Counted from the stretch's first letter, positions 8,908 through 17,638 are shown. The stretch: 64,000 bases of DNA from an uncultured Granulosicoccaceae bacterium (GCA_938035945.1 CALHOU010000015.1:18245-82244), one strand, 5' to 3'. The notes: generated from the sequence alone by a model not told the origin. Program-made: numbers and translations.

Positions 8908-9566
8908 TGATGAATGCAATGACATGGCAGTTGCTGGCAGTGTTGCTAGGCTCTGCATTGCTCGGATTACTAATCGGGCTATCGATAATGCGTTTGCGAT
9001 ACGTCAGCAAACTAAGGAACGCATATCATGTTGACAATAACGCAGTCAGCAAACTCTCAGCGGAGCGAGATGCTCTCGCAGCTGAAAAAAACTCAATGTT
9101 GCAAGCGCTCGAATCAGAGAAAAAGCTTGCTCATTTAGCCCGCGACAAGAATGTGCAATTTGCCGCTCAACAGGAAACATTGAAAGTACACAGCGATATG
9201 CAGGCACAAAAACTAATGAAGCTGCAAGCTGAGTTAAATACATCGGAAGAAAAGTGCATTCGGTTACAACGTGACTTTGCAAACTTTAAAGCGAACAAGC
9301 TTCGTGAAGTCCGCATGCTGAAAGTCAGTGCCGATGAATGGCTCGATAACGAAGAGCTTCCGGTTCTGAACAAAAAAGTGGATAAAATTTCTGCCGTGAA
9401 TCTGGCGCTCGAGCCACTAGAAGGCGACGATAATGCTGCAAACCTTGACCTCACTCAACCGATCATCGCCAGCGAATTGGACATACCCTCGCTGGCCGAG
9501 TCTGAACTGCCAGACTCTGTAGACGAACTGGAATTCGAACTCGTTGATGACGACGAGTTACGCTAG
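8907..9566 (+). CDS. Single-pass membrane coiled-coil protein of unknown function
   Basis: The 219-residue protein has an N-terminal helix (WQLLAVLLGSALLGLLIGLSIM, ~6-28). A predicted coiled coil follows (~45-140, with KLSAERDALAAEKNSMLQAL and KLMKLQAELNTSEEKCIRL), then an acidic tail rich in Asp/Glu/Leu. It starts inside the stop codon of the OmpA-like gene (TAATG; a second ATG follows at 8910), so the two are probably made together and may form a complex. It is not recognised as a named family. The GTG of the MocR-type regulator follows only 2 bases after its stop. Confidence 0.65.
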   Translation: MMNAMTWQLLAVLLGSALLGLLIGLSIMRLRYVSKLRNAYHVDNNAVSKLSAERDALAAEKNSMLQALESEKKLAHLARDKNVQFAAQQETLKVHSDMQAQKLMKLQAELNTSEEKCIRLQRDFANFKANKLREVRMLKVSADEWLDNEELPVLNKKVDKISAVNLALEPLEGDDNAANLDLTQPIIASELDIPSLAESELPDSVDELEFELVDDDELR

Positions 9567-9568
9567 GC

Positions 9569-11062
9569 GTGGGCAAAGCACACGAGAAGCCAATGTGGCA
9601 TCAGCTGTTCAAGCTCGATGCCGAAAAACCTCAAAGCCTACAGTCTCAGTTGCGTCAAGCGCTGGTAAAAGCCATTTTAGATAATCGTATACCGGTTGAT
9701 GTGCCGCTGCCTTCGTCGCGTGAGCTCTCGCGTCAGCTAGGCGTTGCACGCAACACCGTGGTGCTGGCATACCAACACCTTATTGATGAAAACTATTTAC
9801 TTGCACATGAACGGCGGGGCTATTTTGTTAATCCGGATATATTAGGCGGCCGAGTCGAGCTGGCAAAACCAAAAGCCAAAGCCTCGCCCGACGATGAAGC
9901 GAATGCCGAAGGGCCAGACGTTACCATCGACGTGCTTTCGCAGCGCAATATCCAGCGCCCCTTAGATTGGCAGCGCTACCCATACCCTTTTATCTATGGG
10001 CAAGTTGATTCCTCCTTGTTTCCAGTGAACGATTGGCGTGAAGCCTGTCGTTTATCGCTGCGCGTTGGCGCAATAAGTCAGTGGACGCATGATCGTGTTG
10101 ATAGTGATGACGATTTACTGGTAGAGCAAGTGCATACTCGCGTTTTGCCGCGTCGTGGCGTGTGGGCAGAACGAGATGAGATTCTGATCACTAGCGGTGC
10201 GCAAAATGCTTTGTTCTTAATCGCCCAACTGTTACTCGATAAACAATCGACGGTTGGTTTAGAAGATCCTTGTTACGTTGACGCACGAAATATCTTTGGT
10301 ATGTTCGGTGGTAGTCGAGAAGTTTTTCCGGTCGGCGAAGAGGGCGTTATCACAGATGAGCGGCTGGCGTCATGCAAGCTCATGTATGTAACGCCGAGTC
10401 ATCAATGCCCAACCACCACGACCATGCCTTTGTCGGCACGACAAAAATTACTCGATGATGCAAACGAACATGATGTGGTTATTGTTGAAGATGACTACGA
10501 GAGCGAACTTAACTTTGTTGGCAAACCAACACCTGCGTTAAAAAGCTTGGATACTAAACACCGCGTTATTTACGTCGGCAGTTTGTCGAAGACCTTGGCT
10601 CCCGGTTTGCGCGTTGGATTTATGGTTGGCCCTCCTGGCTTTATAAAAAAAGCACGGGCGCTTCGTCGATTAATGTATCGGCATCCACCTACCAATAATC
10701 AAAGAACTGTTGGTCATTTCCTCGCGCTTGGCCATCATGATTCTGCTTTGCTACGGCTTTCGCAAGCCTTTCGTAAGCGGTGGGAAACCATGGATAAAGC
10801 CTTGGCATCGCATGCCCCGTTATCAGCAATTGCGCCAGCATTTGGTGGCTCGTCTTTTTGGGTGGAGTTGCCAAAGAGCGTCAGTGCCAAGCAGCTGGAA
10901 GAGCGTGCGGCGGCTGCCGGAATCATCATGAATGCCGGTGATAACTACTTCGCTGACCGCGCTGGCCCAAAAAACTATATCCGTCTCGGATTTTCCTCCA
11001 TTCCCGAAGAACGTATAGAAGAAGGAATCGGCAAACTTGCCGGTATAATCGCCGAGATGTGA
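9569..11062 (+). CDS. MocR-family transcription factor (GntR wHTH + class I aminotransferase fold), TauR-like
   Basis: PLP-dependent regulator of 497 residues from GTG at 9569; ATG at 9593 (MWHQLFKLD) is an equally good start. The GntR winged helix lies at ~20-90 (VPLPSSRELSRQLGVARNTV, ERRGYFV). The aminotransferase-like domain has VEDDYESELNF (~306-316), the PLP Schiff-base Lys341 in GSLSKTLAPGLRVGF and the following Arg348. SHQCPTTTTM replaces the more usual SHQFPTG. In Rhodobacter, TauR is a MocR protein controlling tpa-ald-xsc; here the gene sits directly before ald and xsc, so control of sulfonate breakdown is likely but inferred. It probably acts as a regulator rather than an enzyme, although the domain retains the cofactor residues. 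Confidence 0.82.
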   Translation: MGKAHEKPMWHQLFKLDAEKPQSLQSQLRQALVKAILDNRIPVDVPLPSSRELSRQLGVARNTVVLAYQHLIDENYLLAHERRGYFVNPDILGGRVELAKPKAKASPDDEANAEGPDVTIDVLSQRNIQRPLDWQRYPYPFIYGQVDSSLFPVNDWREACRLSLRVGAISQWTHDRVDSDDDLLVEQVHTRVLPRRGVWAERDEILITSGAQNALFLIAQLLLDKQSTVGLEDPCYVDARNIFGMFGGSREVFPVGEEGVITDERLASCKLMYVTPSHQCPTTTTMPLSARQKLLDDANEHDVVIVEDDYESELNFVGKPTPALKSLDTKHRVIYVGSLSKTLAPGLRVGFMVGPPGFIKKARALRRLMYRHPPTNNQRTVGHFLALGHHDSALLRLSQAFRKRWETMDKALASHAPLSAIAPAFGGSSFWVELPKSVSAKQLEERAAAAGIIMNAGDNYFADRAGPKNYIRLGFSSIPEERIEEGIGKLAGIIAEM

Positions 11063-11075
11063 TGCAGTTGACGCT

Positions 11076-11105
11076 CTGGCACAGCCGACTGAAAACCGCT
11101 GGTAC
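11076..11105 (+). promoter_or_regulatory. Candidate TauR/MocR direct-repeat operator upstream of ald
   Basis: CTGGCAC (11076-11082) and CTGGTAC (11099-11105) are same-strand repeats whose starts are 23 bp apart, about two helical turns. They lie between the MocR-type gene and ald. MocR proteins such as GabR and TauR bind direct repeats, and the reported TauR element begins CTGGAC. Assignment is by analogy only. Confidence 0.35.
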
Positions 11106-11165
11106 CAACGCGCTGTATAGCGAGCGCTAAACTACCCCAATCCGCTCCTAAATATAGGTCTCAGC

Positions 11166-12278
11166 ATGATTGTCGGCGTCCCCAAAGAAATTAAAAATCA
11201 CGAGTACCGCGTAGGTCTCACCCCTACCAGCGTGCGTGAAGTGGTGGCAAATGGCCATCAATGTGTTGTTGAAACAGGTTGTGGTGTAGGTATCGGTTGT
11301 GACGATGGCCAGTATGAAGCGGCTGGTGCGCAAGTATTAGGCACAGCCAAGGAAGTTTTTGATCGCAGCGAGATGATTGTCAAAGTCAAAGAGCCACAAG
11401 CGCCGGAACGCGCCATGCTTCGTGACGGGCAAATCTTGTTTACCTACCTGCATCTTGCCGCGGATGAAGCTCAAACCAAGGATCTGATTAAAAGCGGTGC
11501 TACCTGCATTGCGTATGAAACAGTGACCTCGCCGAGGGGTGGCTTACCGTTGCTTGCGCCTATGTCTAAAGTGGCTGGTCGTATGTCGATTCAAGCAGGT
11601 GCCTATTGTTTGGAGCAACCGCACGGTGGCTTGGGTATGTTACTCGGTGGCGTGCCAGGCGTTGATCCTGCCAAAGTAGTGATCATTGGTGCAGGAGTTG
11701 TTGGAACACATGCAGCGCATATAGCTGTTGGCCAGGGTGCGGATACTTGGGTGATTGATCGTAACCCGGACGTGCTCGAATCGCATTGGCAGCAGTTTGG
11801 TCGCACCACTAATTCGGTTTTTTCAACACGAGATTCATTAGAAAAGCATGTGCTAGAGGCCGATCTGGTCATTGGTGGCGTGCTGATTCCGGGTGCTGCA
11901 GCGCCAAAGCTTGTGACCGCTGACATGGTTAAACGCATGAAGCCGGGTTCGGTGATTGTGGATGTTGCGATCGATCAGGGTGGTTGTGCCGAGACATCAA
12001 AGGCAACCACTCACGCTGAACCTACGTATATTGTTGATGATGTGGTGCACTACTGTGTGGCGAACATGCCAGGTGGCGTGCCTCGCACATCTACTTATGC
12101 GTTGAACAATGTCACCTTACCGCATGTGATAACGCTTGCGAATAAGGGCTACAAACAAGCACTTAAAGACGATGAACACCTAAAAAATGGGCTAAATGTC
12201 CATGCAGGTGTGTTGACGATAGAAGAAGTGGGTGATGCGCTTGGTTTAGAGCATCAGCCCGCAGACAGCGTGCTGTAG
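11166..12278 (+). CDS. ald: Alanine dehydrogenase
   Basis: Catalyses NAD-dependent interconversion of L-alanine with pyruvate and ammonia in the cytoplasm. The 370 residues match the usual length. MIVGVPKEIKNHEYRVGLTP carries substrate-binding Arg15. Lys75 (VKVKEP) and His96 (TYLHLA) match the known active-site positions, and the Rossmann motif is VVIIGAGVVGTHAA. In taurine pathways using taurine:pyruvate aminotransferase, Ald regenerates pyruvate from the alanine formed and releases ammonium. Its place between a MocR regulator and xsc supports that role, but no transaminase gene is adjacent. Confidence 0.93.
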   Translation: MIVGVPKEIKNHEYRVGLTPTSVREVVANGHQCVVETGCGVGIGCDDGQYEAAGAQVLGTAKEVFDRSEMIVKVKEPQAPERAMLRDGQILFTYLHLAADEAQTKDLIKSGATCIAYETVTSPRGGLPLLAPMSKVAGRMSIQAGAYCLEQPHGGLGMLLGGVPGVDPAKVVIIGAGVVGTHAAHIAVGQGADTWVIDRNPDVLESHWQQFGRTTNSVFSTRDSLEKHVLEADLVIGGVLIPGAAAPKLVTADMVKRMKPGSVIVDVAIDQGGCAETSKATTHAEPTYIVDDVVHYCVANMPGGVPRTSTYALNNVTLPHVITLANKGYKQALKDDEHLKNGLNVHAGVLTIEEVGDALGLEHQPADSVL

Positions 12279-12333
12279 AATACCGACACGCGAAAATTAA
12301 CGAACTACTAGATTAACTGCTAAACGATTACAT

Positions 12334-12354
12334 TTTCAGCACCGATTGCTGAAA
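12334..12354 (+). other. Stem-loop between ald and xsc
   Basis: TTTCAGCA (12334-12341) and TGCTGAAA (12347-12354) form a perfect 8-bp stem with loop CCGAT. A weaker 5-bp stem GCACC/GGTGC follows at 12368-12384, just before the xsc Shine-Dalgarno GGAG (12394-12397). There is no T-run. It could be a weak terminator for ald or a 5' structure on the xsc message. Confidence 0.4.
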
Positions 12355-12404
12355 GATTTAACGAATCGCACCTAATTTGGGTGCACATCGACTGGAGATA
12401 GAAC

Positions 12405-14168
12405 ATGGCTCGTATGACGCCTACTGAAGCGTTTGTAGAAACAATGGTTGCCAATGGGGTAACTGATATTTTTGGCATCATGGGCTCGGCCTTCATGGAC
12501 GCCATGGACATATTCGCACCAGCCGGAATCCGTTTGATTCCAGTTGTGCACGAGCAAGGTGCTGCGCACATGGCGGATGGCTACTCGCGCGCCACTGGTC
12601 GTCACGGCGTGGTTATCGGTCAAAATGGTCCTGGTATCTCTAACTGTGTAACCGCTATTGCGGCGGCCTATTGGGCACACAGCCCGGTCGTCATGATCAC
12701 GCCTGAAACCGGCACCATGGGGATGGGGCTTGGTGGTTTCCAAGAAGCTAATCAGCTACCAATGTTCCAGGAGTTCGTGAAATATGCAGGTCATGTAAAC
12801 AACCCGAATCGTATGGCTGAATTCACCGCACGTTGTTTTGATCGGGCGCATTCTGAAATTGGCCCCACTCAGCTAAACATTCCACGCGACTACTTCTACG
12901 GTGATATCGATGTAGAAATTCCACAGCCCATGCGTCTTGATCGTGGACCGGGTGGTGAGAAGGTTCTGGCCGAAGCTGTTGAAGTTTTAAAAACAGCTAA
13001 ATTTCCAGTCATCATCTCTGGTGGTGGTGTGGTTATGGCTGACGCGGTTGATGATTGCGTTGCCTTAGCAGAACGTCTTGGTGCGCCGGTTGTAAACAGT
13101 TATTTGCATAACGATTCATTCCCAGCAAGTCATCCGCTTTGGTGTGGACCTCTTGGTTATCAAGGTTCGAAAGCGGCCATGAAATTAATGGCGAAGGCGG
13201 ATGTTGTTATCGCGCTTGGTTCACGTCTTGGACCCTTCGGTACTTTGCCACAGCACGGGCTGGACTACTGGCCGAAAGATGCAAAGATCATTCAGATCGA
13301 TGCTGATCACAAGATGCTGGGTTTGGTTAAGAAAATTTCTGTTGGTATTTGTGGTGATGCTGGTGCAAGTGCGCGTGCATTAACTGCAATGCTTGGTGAC
13401 GCTGCGCTTGCTAGTGATGGCAACAAGGAAGAGCGTGCAAAAGATATCGCGGCTGAGAAAGATGCTTGGGAAACTGAGCTTGATGCTTGGAAGCATGAAA
13501 AAGACGACTTCAGTCAAGACATGATTGCTGAAGCTGAGAAAGAAGACGGTAACTGGTTGGCACCTCGACAAGTTCTGCGTGAGCTTGAAAAGGCGATGCC
13601 AAAAGACGTTATGGTTTCAACTGATATCGGTAACATCAACTCAGTTGCTAACAGCTATCTTCGTTTCGAACGCCCACGTAGTTTCTTTGCACCAATGAGT
13701 TTTGGTAACTGTGGTTATGCACTACCAACTATGATCGGTGCTAAATGCGCGGCACCTGAGCGCCCTGCTGTTGCCTATGCTGGTGATGGTGCCTGGGCGA
13801 TGAGCATGACTGAAGTCATGACTGCTGTTCGCCACGATATTCCAGTTACGGCTGTGGTTTATCACAATCGCCAATGGGGTGCTGAGAAGAAGAACCAGGT
13901 TGACTTCTATGGCCGTCGTTTTGTGGCTGGTGAACTTGAAAGCCCAAGCTTTGCAGAGATTGGCCGTTCAATGGGTGCAGAAGGTGTGACTGTCGATGAG
14001 ATGGGTGATGTTGGTTCTGCCTTGAAGAGCGCGATTGATGCACAAATGAACGATGGAAAAACCACCGTTGTTGAAATCATGTGTAACCGCGAACTAGGCG
14101 ACCCGTTCCGCCGTGACGCTTTGTCGAAGCCTGTTCGTCACTTGGCTAAATACAAGGATTACGTTTAA
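12405..14168 (+). CDS. xsc: Sulfoacetaldehyde acetyltransferase
   Basis: Thiamine-diphosphate enzyme that splits sulfoacetaldehyde with phosphate into acetyl phosphate and sulfite, the committed desulfonation step for taurine, isethionate and sulfoacetate. The 587 residues match the family. VVHEQGAAHMADGYSRATGR carries the catalytic Glu region. The C-terminal ThDP/Mg motif is GDGAWAMSMTEVM with the Asn about 25 residues on (VVYHNRQWG). Features distinctive of Xsc include ETGTMGMGLGGFQEANQLPM and AEKKNQVDFYGRRFV. A good Shine-Dalgarno (ctggagata) precedes the ATG. No sulfite exporter, sulfite dehydrogenase or stand-alone pta is beside it. Confidence 0.95.
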   Translation: MARMTPTEAFVETMVANGVTDIFGIMGSAFMDAMDIFAPAGIRLIPVVHEQGAAHMADGYSRATGRHGVVIGQNGPGISNCVTAIAAAYWAHSPVVMITPETGTMGMGLGGFQEANQLPMFQEFVKYAGHVNNPNRMAEFTARCFDRAHSEIGPTQLNIPRDYFYGDIDVEIPQPMRLDRGPGGEKVLAEAVEVLKTAKFPVIISGGGVVMADAVDDCVALAERLGAPVVNSYLHNDSFPASHPLWCGPLGYQGSKAAMKLMAKADVVIALGSRLGPFGTLPQHGLDYWPKDAKIIQIDADHKMLGLVKKISVGICGDAGASARALTAMLGDAALASDGNKEERAKDIAAEKDAWETELDAWKHEKDDFSQDMIAEAEKEDGNWLAPRQVLRELEKAMPKDVMVSTDIGNINSVANSYLRFERPRSFFAPMSFGNCGYALPTMIGAKCAAPERPAVAYAGDGAWAMSMTEVMTAVRHDIPVTAVVYHNRQWGAEKKNQVDFYGRRFVAGELESPSFAEIGRSMGAEGVTVDEMGDVGSALKSAIDAQMNDGKTTVVEIMCNRELGDPFRRDALSKPVRHLAKYKDYV

Positions 14169-14198
14169 TCGTTGTTGAAAATGTAAGCCGCTGTCATG

Positions 14199-14232
14199 CT
14201 CGTTGAACTGGTGTTACCATCAGTTCAACGAG
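14199..14232 (+). terminator. Perfect 12-bp inverted repeat after xsc
   Basis: CTCGTTGAACTG (14199-14210) and CAGTTCAACGAG (14221-14232) pair perfectly around a 10-base loop. The repeat lies 30 bases past the xsc stop and 20 bases before the dehydrogenase ATG. No T-run follows, so it may be an mRNA-stabilising or Rho-assisted element rather than a classical intrinsic terminator. Confidence 0.5.
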
Positions 14233-14251
14233 TTACTTACGGGAAGTTAAA

Positions 14252-15133
14252 ATGGCAACGGTTTCATTTATAGGTTTAGGTGTTATGGGGTACCCAATGG
14301 CTGGGTACCTTGCCAAAAACGGACACACCGTCCGCGTCTACAATCGCACATCAGGTAAAGCGGCTGACTGGGTTAAAGAGCATGGCGGCTCAGCTCACGA
14401 TACGCCTGCAGATTGTGCCGAATCCTCCGATATTGTTTTTGCCTGTGTCGGTAATGATGATGATTTACGTGCCATCGCCGTTGGTGAAAACGGTGCCATT
14501 GCTGCTATGAAAAAGGGCAGCATCTTTTGTGATCACACAACAGCCTCTGCCAACGTTGCGCGCGAACTTTATGCGCTTTGTGCGGAAAAGGGAATTGCCT
14601 TTTTAGACGCGCCCGTGTCTGGTGGTCAGGCCGGTGCCGAGAACGGTGCTCTAACCGTTATGGTAGGTGGTGATCAAGCTGCATTCGATACAGCTGAGCC
14701 ATTAATGCAACACTTTAGTAAGTCGGTACGTTTAATGGGAGATAGCGGGGCAGGCCAACTAACCAAAATGGTTAATCAAATTTGTATTGCTGGTTTGGTA
14801 CAAGGTTTGGCCGAGGGTATTCACTTTGCTGAAGCCGCTGGATTGGATGGCCATCAAGTCATCGATGTAATTTCTAAGGGTGCGGCGCAATCATGGCAGA
14901 TGGAAAATCGTTATAAGACTATGCTCGAGCGAAAATTCGACTATGGCTTTGCTGTTGATTGGATGCGAAAAGATCTTGGCATTGTGCTCGATGAGGCTAA
15001 CCGTAACAACACAAGCTTGCCCGTAACCGCCCTGGTTAATCAGTTCTATGCCGATGTGCAGGAGCTGGGTGGCCAACGCTGGGATACCAGTTCGCTGTTG
15101 GCGCGACTGCCCGATCGTCGATCTAAAAGTTAA
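14252..15133 (+). CDS. 3-hydroxyisobutyrate dehydrogenase-family (beta-hydroxyacid) oxidoreductase
   Basis: NAD(P)-dependent dehydrogenase of 293 residues. The Rossmann motif is FIGLGVMGYPMAGYL (~6-20). DHTTAS (94-99), DAPVSGGQAGAENGALTVMVGG (119-140) and the catalytic Lys172/Asn175 region (GQLTKMVNQ) are the signature blocks of this superfamily. Arg31-like NRTSGK after the second strand suggests NADP preference, which is uncertain. Relatives act on 3-hydroxyisobutyrate, tartronate semialdehyde, succinic semialdehyde and sulfolactaldehyde. Because it follows xsc directly, reduction of sulfoacetaldehyde or a related sulfonate aldehyde is an attractive but untested role. Confidence 0.85.
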   Translation: MATVSFIGLGVMGYPMAGYLAKNGHTVRVYNRTSGKAADWVKEHGGSAHDTPADCAESSDIVFACVGNDDDLRAIAVGENGAIAAMKKGSIFCDHTTASANVARELYALCAEKGIAFLDAPVSGGQAGAENGALTVMVGGDQAAFDTAEPLMQHFSKSVRLMGDSGAGQLTKMVNQICIAGLVQGLAEGIHFAEAAGLDGHQVIDVISKGAAQSWQMENRYKTMLERKFDYGFAVDWMRKDLGIVLDEANRNNTSLPVTALVNQFYADVQELGGQRWDTSSLLARLPDRRSKS

Positions 15134-15417
15134 GAGCCACACAATCGCCTATAGCATTTGCGTGCGATGTGATTGCATTCGCTAGGTGGCGCTTATGGGC
15201 TGCCTAGCACATCACCACCTACAAAGAATGCGGTTGAAGATCTGCAACTGTGTCAATGTTGTTAACAGGTGCAGAGCTCGTCGAAAGTTTGTCGCTTATT
15301 ACATTAACGTGTGTCAATGTAATGTCAGAAACGTTTTTTAATTTTCTTTGTTATTGAAATTAATTCGCTGGCATTAGACAATTGCCGGGTTGTAAATAGT
15401 CGGGTTGTATAAGTTGA

Positions 15418-16845
15418 ATGATGTCAACGAACTTTCGGAGCAAGTCTGTGAACAAAATTTTAGTAGCGTGTCTGACAGGAATCAGTGGATGCTTGGTATT
15501 GCTAGCTCCTGCTCACGCGCAGCAAACTGATAACACACAAACGTTACCTGATGCGAAGCCTGGTGAGTGTTACGCCAAAGTGATTACCCCAGCCAAGTTT
15601 TCTACGCAGACTGAGGAAGTGGTAGTGCAAGAAGCGGGCGAGCGAATCACCACAACGCCTGCAAAATTTGAAACAGCAGAGCAAACTGTGGTGGTTAAAG
15701 AGGCCAGTCGTCGCATAACCGTTGTGCCGGCAACCTTTGGCGAAGAATTTGAAAAGGTTGAGGTTAAGCCTGCGGAAACAAACTGGATTTTATCCGGCTC
15801 CGCTAAAGCACCGGCAAGCCCTGGTGCTTTGGAAGGCATTGTACGCTCGGGTATTGAATTGGCTAATGTAACTCCGGGATCGTGCTTTCGGGAGTACTAC
15901 ACCCAACCGGAATACAAGACTGAAACTCAGCGAGTGCTAAAAAGTGAAGCGAGCGAGAAGATTGCCGTTTTACCTGCACAGTACGAAACAGTAGAAGAGC
16001 GTGTTGTCGTTAAAGAGGCCTACTCACGCGCCGTCGATGTTCCTGCAACGTATCGTACCGAAAGCGAATCGGTGCTTGTAGAGCCGGCTCGCAGCGTATG
16101 GAAGAAAGGTCGTGGCCCAATTGAAAAAGTGAACAACATCACCGGCGAAATCATGTGTTTGGTTGAGATTCCAGCTCGCTACGAAACGCTGACAAAAACT
16201 GTGTTAGATAAACCAGCTACGACCAAAACGGTTGAAGTACCAGCGGTATACAAGACAGTCAAAGTTAGGCGTTTGGTTAAGCCTGCGACTGAAAGCCGTG
16301 TATCGTCTGAGCCTGAATACGACACTATTACCACTAAGGTTAAAGTATCTGATGCCGGATTCTTCTGGTTGAAAAAAGGTGAGGCAGCAAATGATGGTGC
16401 ACGCGCCAGTGGCCGTGAAGTATGCTTGGTTGAACAAAAGGCTGAGTACCGAACCATTAAAAAGACAGTGGTGAAAACACCATCCACCACCAAGATTGTT
16501 GAAGTTCCAGCACAGTACGAAACTGTCAAGGTTCAACGATTGGTATCACCAGCTACCGAATCTCGTGTGGTTATACCGGCTCGAACCAAAACGGTTAGCC
16601 GTCAGGTGCAAGTTGAACCATCAAAGCTTGAGTGGCGTCAAATTCTGTGTGAAACCAACACAACGCCTAAGTTAATCACTTCTATTCAGCGTGCATTAAA
16701 GCGTGAAGGTTTTGACCCAGGCCCCATCGACGGCGTTATCGGTCAGGGTACTTTAGATGCGCTTGAAGAGTTTCAGACCAAGAAGAACCTTGATCGGGGT
16801 GGTTTAACTTACGAATCTTTAAAAGCGCTCAAAGTTCAATCGTAG
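15418..16845 (+). CDS. Secreted four-module repeat protein with C-terminal peptidoglycan-binding domain
   Basis: The 475-residue protein has a signal peptide (cleavage predicted at AHA|QQ, ~34/35). Residues ~49-410 are four related modules. Each opens with one Cys (51, 156, 247, 336), carries about three copies of a 20-25 residue unit of the type PAxYETVxxxVVVKEA, and closes on a Trp (123, 228, 317, 406) usually followed by Lys/Gly. Cys411 precedes a PG_binding_1 domain (~418-473, IQRALKREGFDPGPIDGVIG). Alternating V/T patterns suggest a beta-rich rod. It probably attaches to the cell wall in the periplasm. The function of the repeats is not known to me. Confidence 0.75.
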   Translation: MMSTNFRSKSVNKILVACLTGISGCLVLLAPAHAQQTDNTQTLPDAKPGECYAKVITPAKFSTQTEEVVVQEAGERITTTPAKFETAEQTVVVKEASRRITVVPATFGEEFEKVEVKPAETNWILSGSAKAPASPGALEGIVRSGIELANVTPGSCFREYYTQPEYKTETQRVLKSEASEKIAVLPAQYETVEERVVVKEAYSRAVDVPATYRTESESVLVEPARSVWKKGRGPIEKVNNITGEIMCLVEIPARYETLTKTVLDKPATTKTVEVPAVYKTVKVRRLVKPATESRVSSEPEYDTITTKVKVSDAGFFWLKKGEAANDGARASGREVCLVEQKAEYRTIKKTVVKTPSTTKIVEVPAQYETVKVQRLVSPATESRVVIPARTKTVSRQVQVEPSKLEWRQILCETNTTPKLITSIQRALKREGFDPGPIDGVIGQGTLDALEEFQTKKNLDRGGLTYESLKALKVQS

Positions 16846-16871
16846 ATTTGTAAGTACATAGCTGTATCGAA

Positions 16872-16908
16872 ATGGCGTTGCAATTAAGTTTGCAGCGCCA
16901 TTTTTTTT
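16872..16908 (+). terminator. Rho-independent terminator
   Basis: ATGGCGTTGCA (16872-16882) pairs with TGCAGCGCCAT (16891-16901), an 11-bp stem with one G-U pair and an 8-base loop. It is followed by a run of T to 16908, 27 bases after the stop of the peptidoglycan-binding repeat protein. Confidence 0.9.
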
Positions 16909-16918
16909 GCCGGTAGAT

Positions 16919-17638
16919 TTACTGATGGGTTGGGGCTGGTCGGAGTAGGTATTCGGGTAAAAGCAGTTCCGTCCAGTTTGTGTCGTTCTGGTGCCAACGC
17001 GCCACCAGTTCATCTGTTGATGGCGTCCAGAACCATGCCACTAAGCTTACAAACAAAACCAAACAGCTTGCGCTAAGCCGTTGCGTGTCGAGAAGCTTAA
17101 ATGCGCTGCCGAATGAACGTTTGATGCGCGCTCCCATGAAATCCACGCTGTAGACCTCATCAAGAATCAGGTGCACAAGAACACCGGCTACAACAAAGCC
17201 TGCTAACAGCCAGCTGGTGTCGCTGGCTGTGTTTAATACATGCTCTGCGACCACGGCGGTGAGTATGCCGAACATGAGTGCTGCGGCCAGTGAGTGTAGG
17301 GAGCCGCGGTGTACGGTGAACTGATGAAATAGCGCCCACAAAGGAAAGCGCACCATTAAGAAAATGACGATGGCGAATACCCAGAGTTCTGACACAGTAA
17401 AGTCGCTAAGTCGCGCAAACATCCAGGCAATGGACGCAATTGCTCCAAATACTGAAAACAATATCTTGCTCGGCATGGAGTATTTAAGATCAATGTCGGG
17501 TAACACACCCCCGATGCAGCCGCCGACAGTTAGCAATAGTGCTGTGGACACTGGGAGATCAAGTAGTTTTGTGCAAACTGTAGCGCCAAAGCTGGCTGCA
17601 GCTGCGGCTGCGAAAATGTGTGTGTTAAAGTCTGCCAT
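16919..17638 (-). CDS. YdjM/DUF457-type membrane-bound metal-dependent hydrolase
   Basis: Polytopic inner-membrane protein of 239 residues. The family's conserved His/Asp motifs appear in order: NTHIFAAA (~5-12), GGVLPDIDLKYS (~43-54), VHRGSLHSL (~109-117) and LIHLILDEVYSVD-like VHLILDEVYSVDF (~155-167). Several hydrophobic helices lie between them. E. coli YdjM is a LexA-regulated member of unknown function; no LexA box is visible here. The His/Asp set suggests a metal-dependent hydrolase, with unknown substrate. Confidence 0.75.
   Translation of the reverse strand: MADFNTHIFAAAAAASFGATVCTKLLDLPVSTALLLTVGGCIGGVLPDIDLKYSMPSKILFSVFGAIASIAWMFARLSDFTVSELWVFAIVIFLMVRFPLWALFHQFTVHRGSLHSLAAALMFGILTAVVAEHVLNTASDTSWLLAGFVVAGVLVHLILDEVYSVDFMGARIKRSFGSAFKLLDTQRLSASCLVLFVSLVAWFWTPSTDELVARWHQNDTNWTELLLPEYLLRPAPTHQ

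Noticed and set aside
12372..12743. Minus-strand ORF of 123 codons under the xsc start
   Set aside because: It runs antisense to the conserved xsc coding sequence and looks like no known protein.
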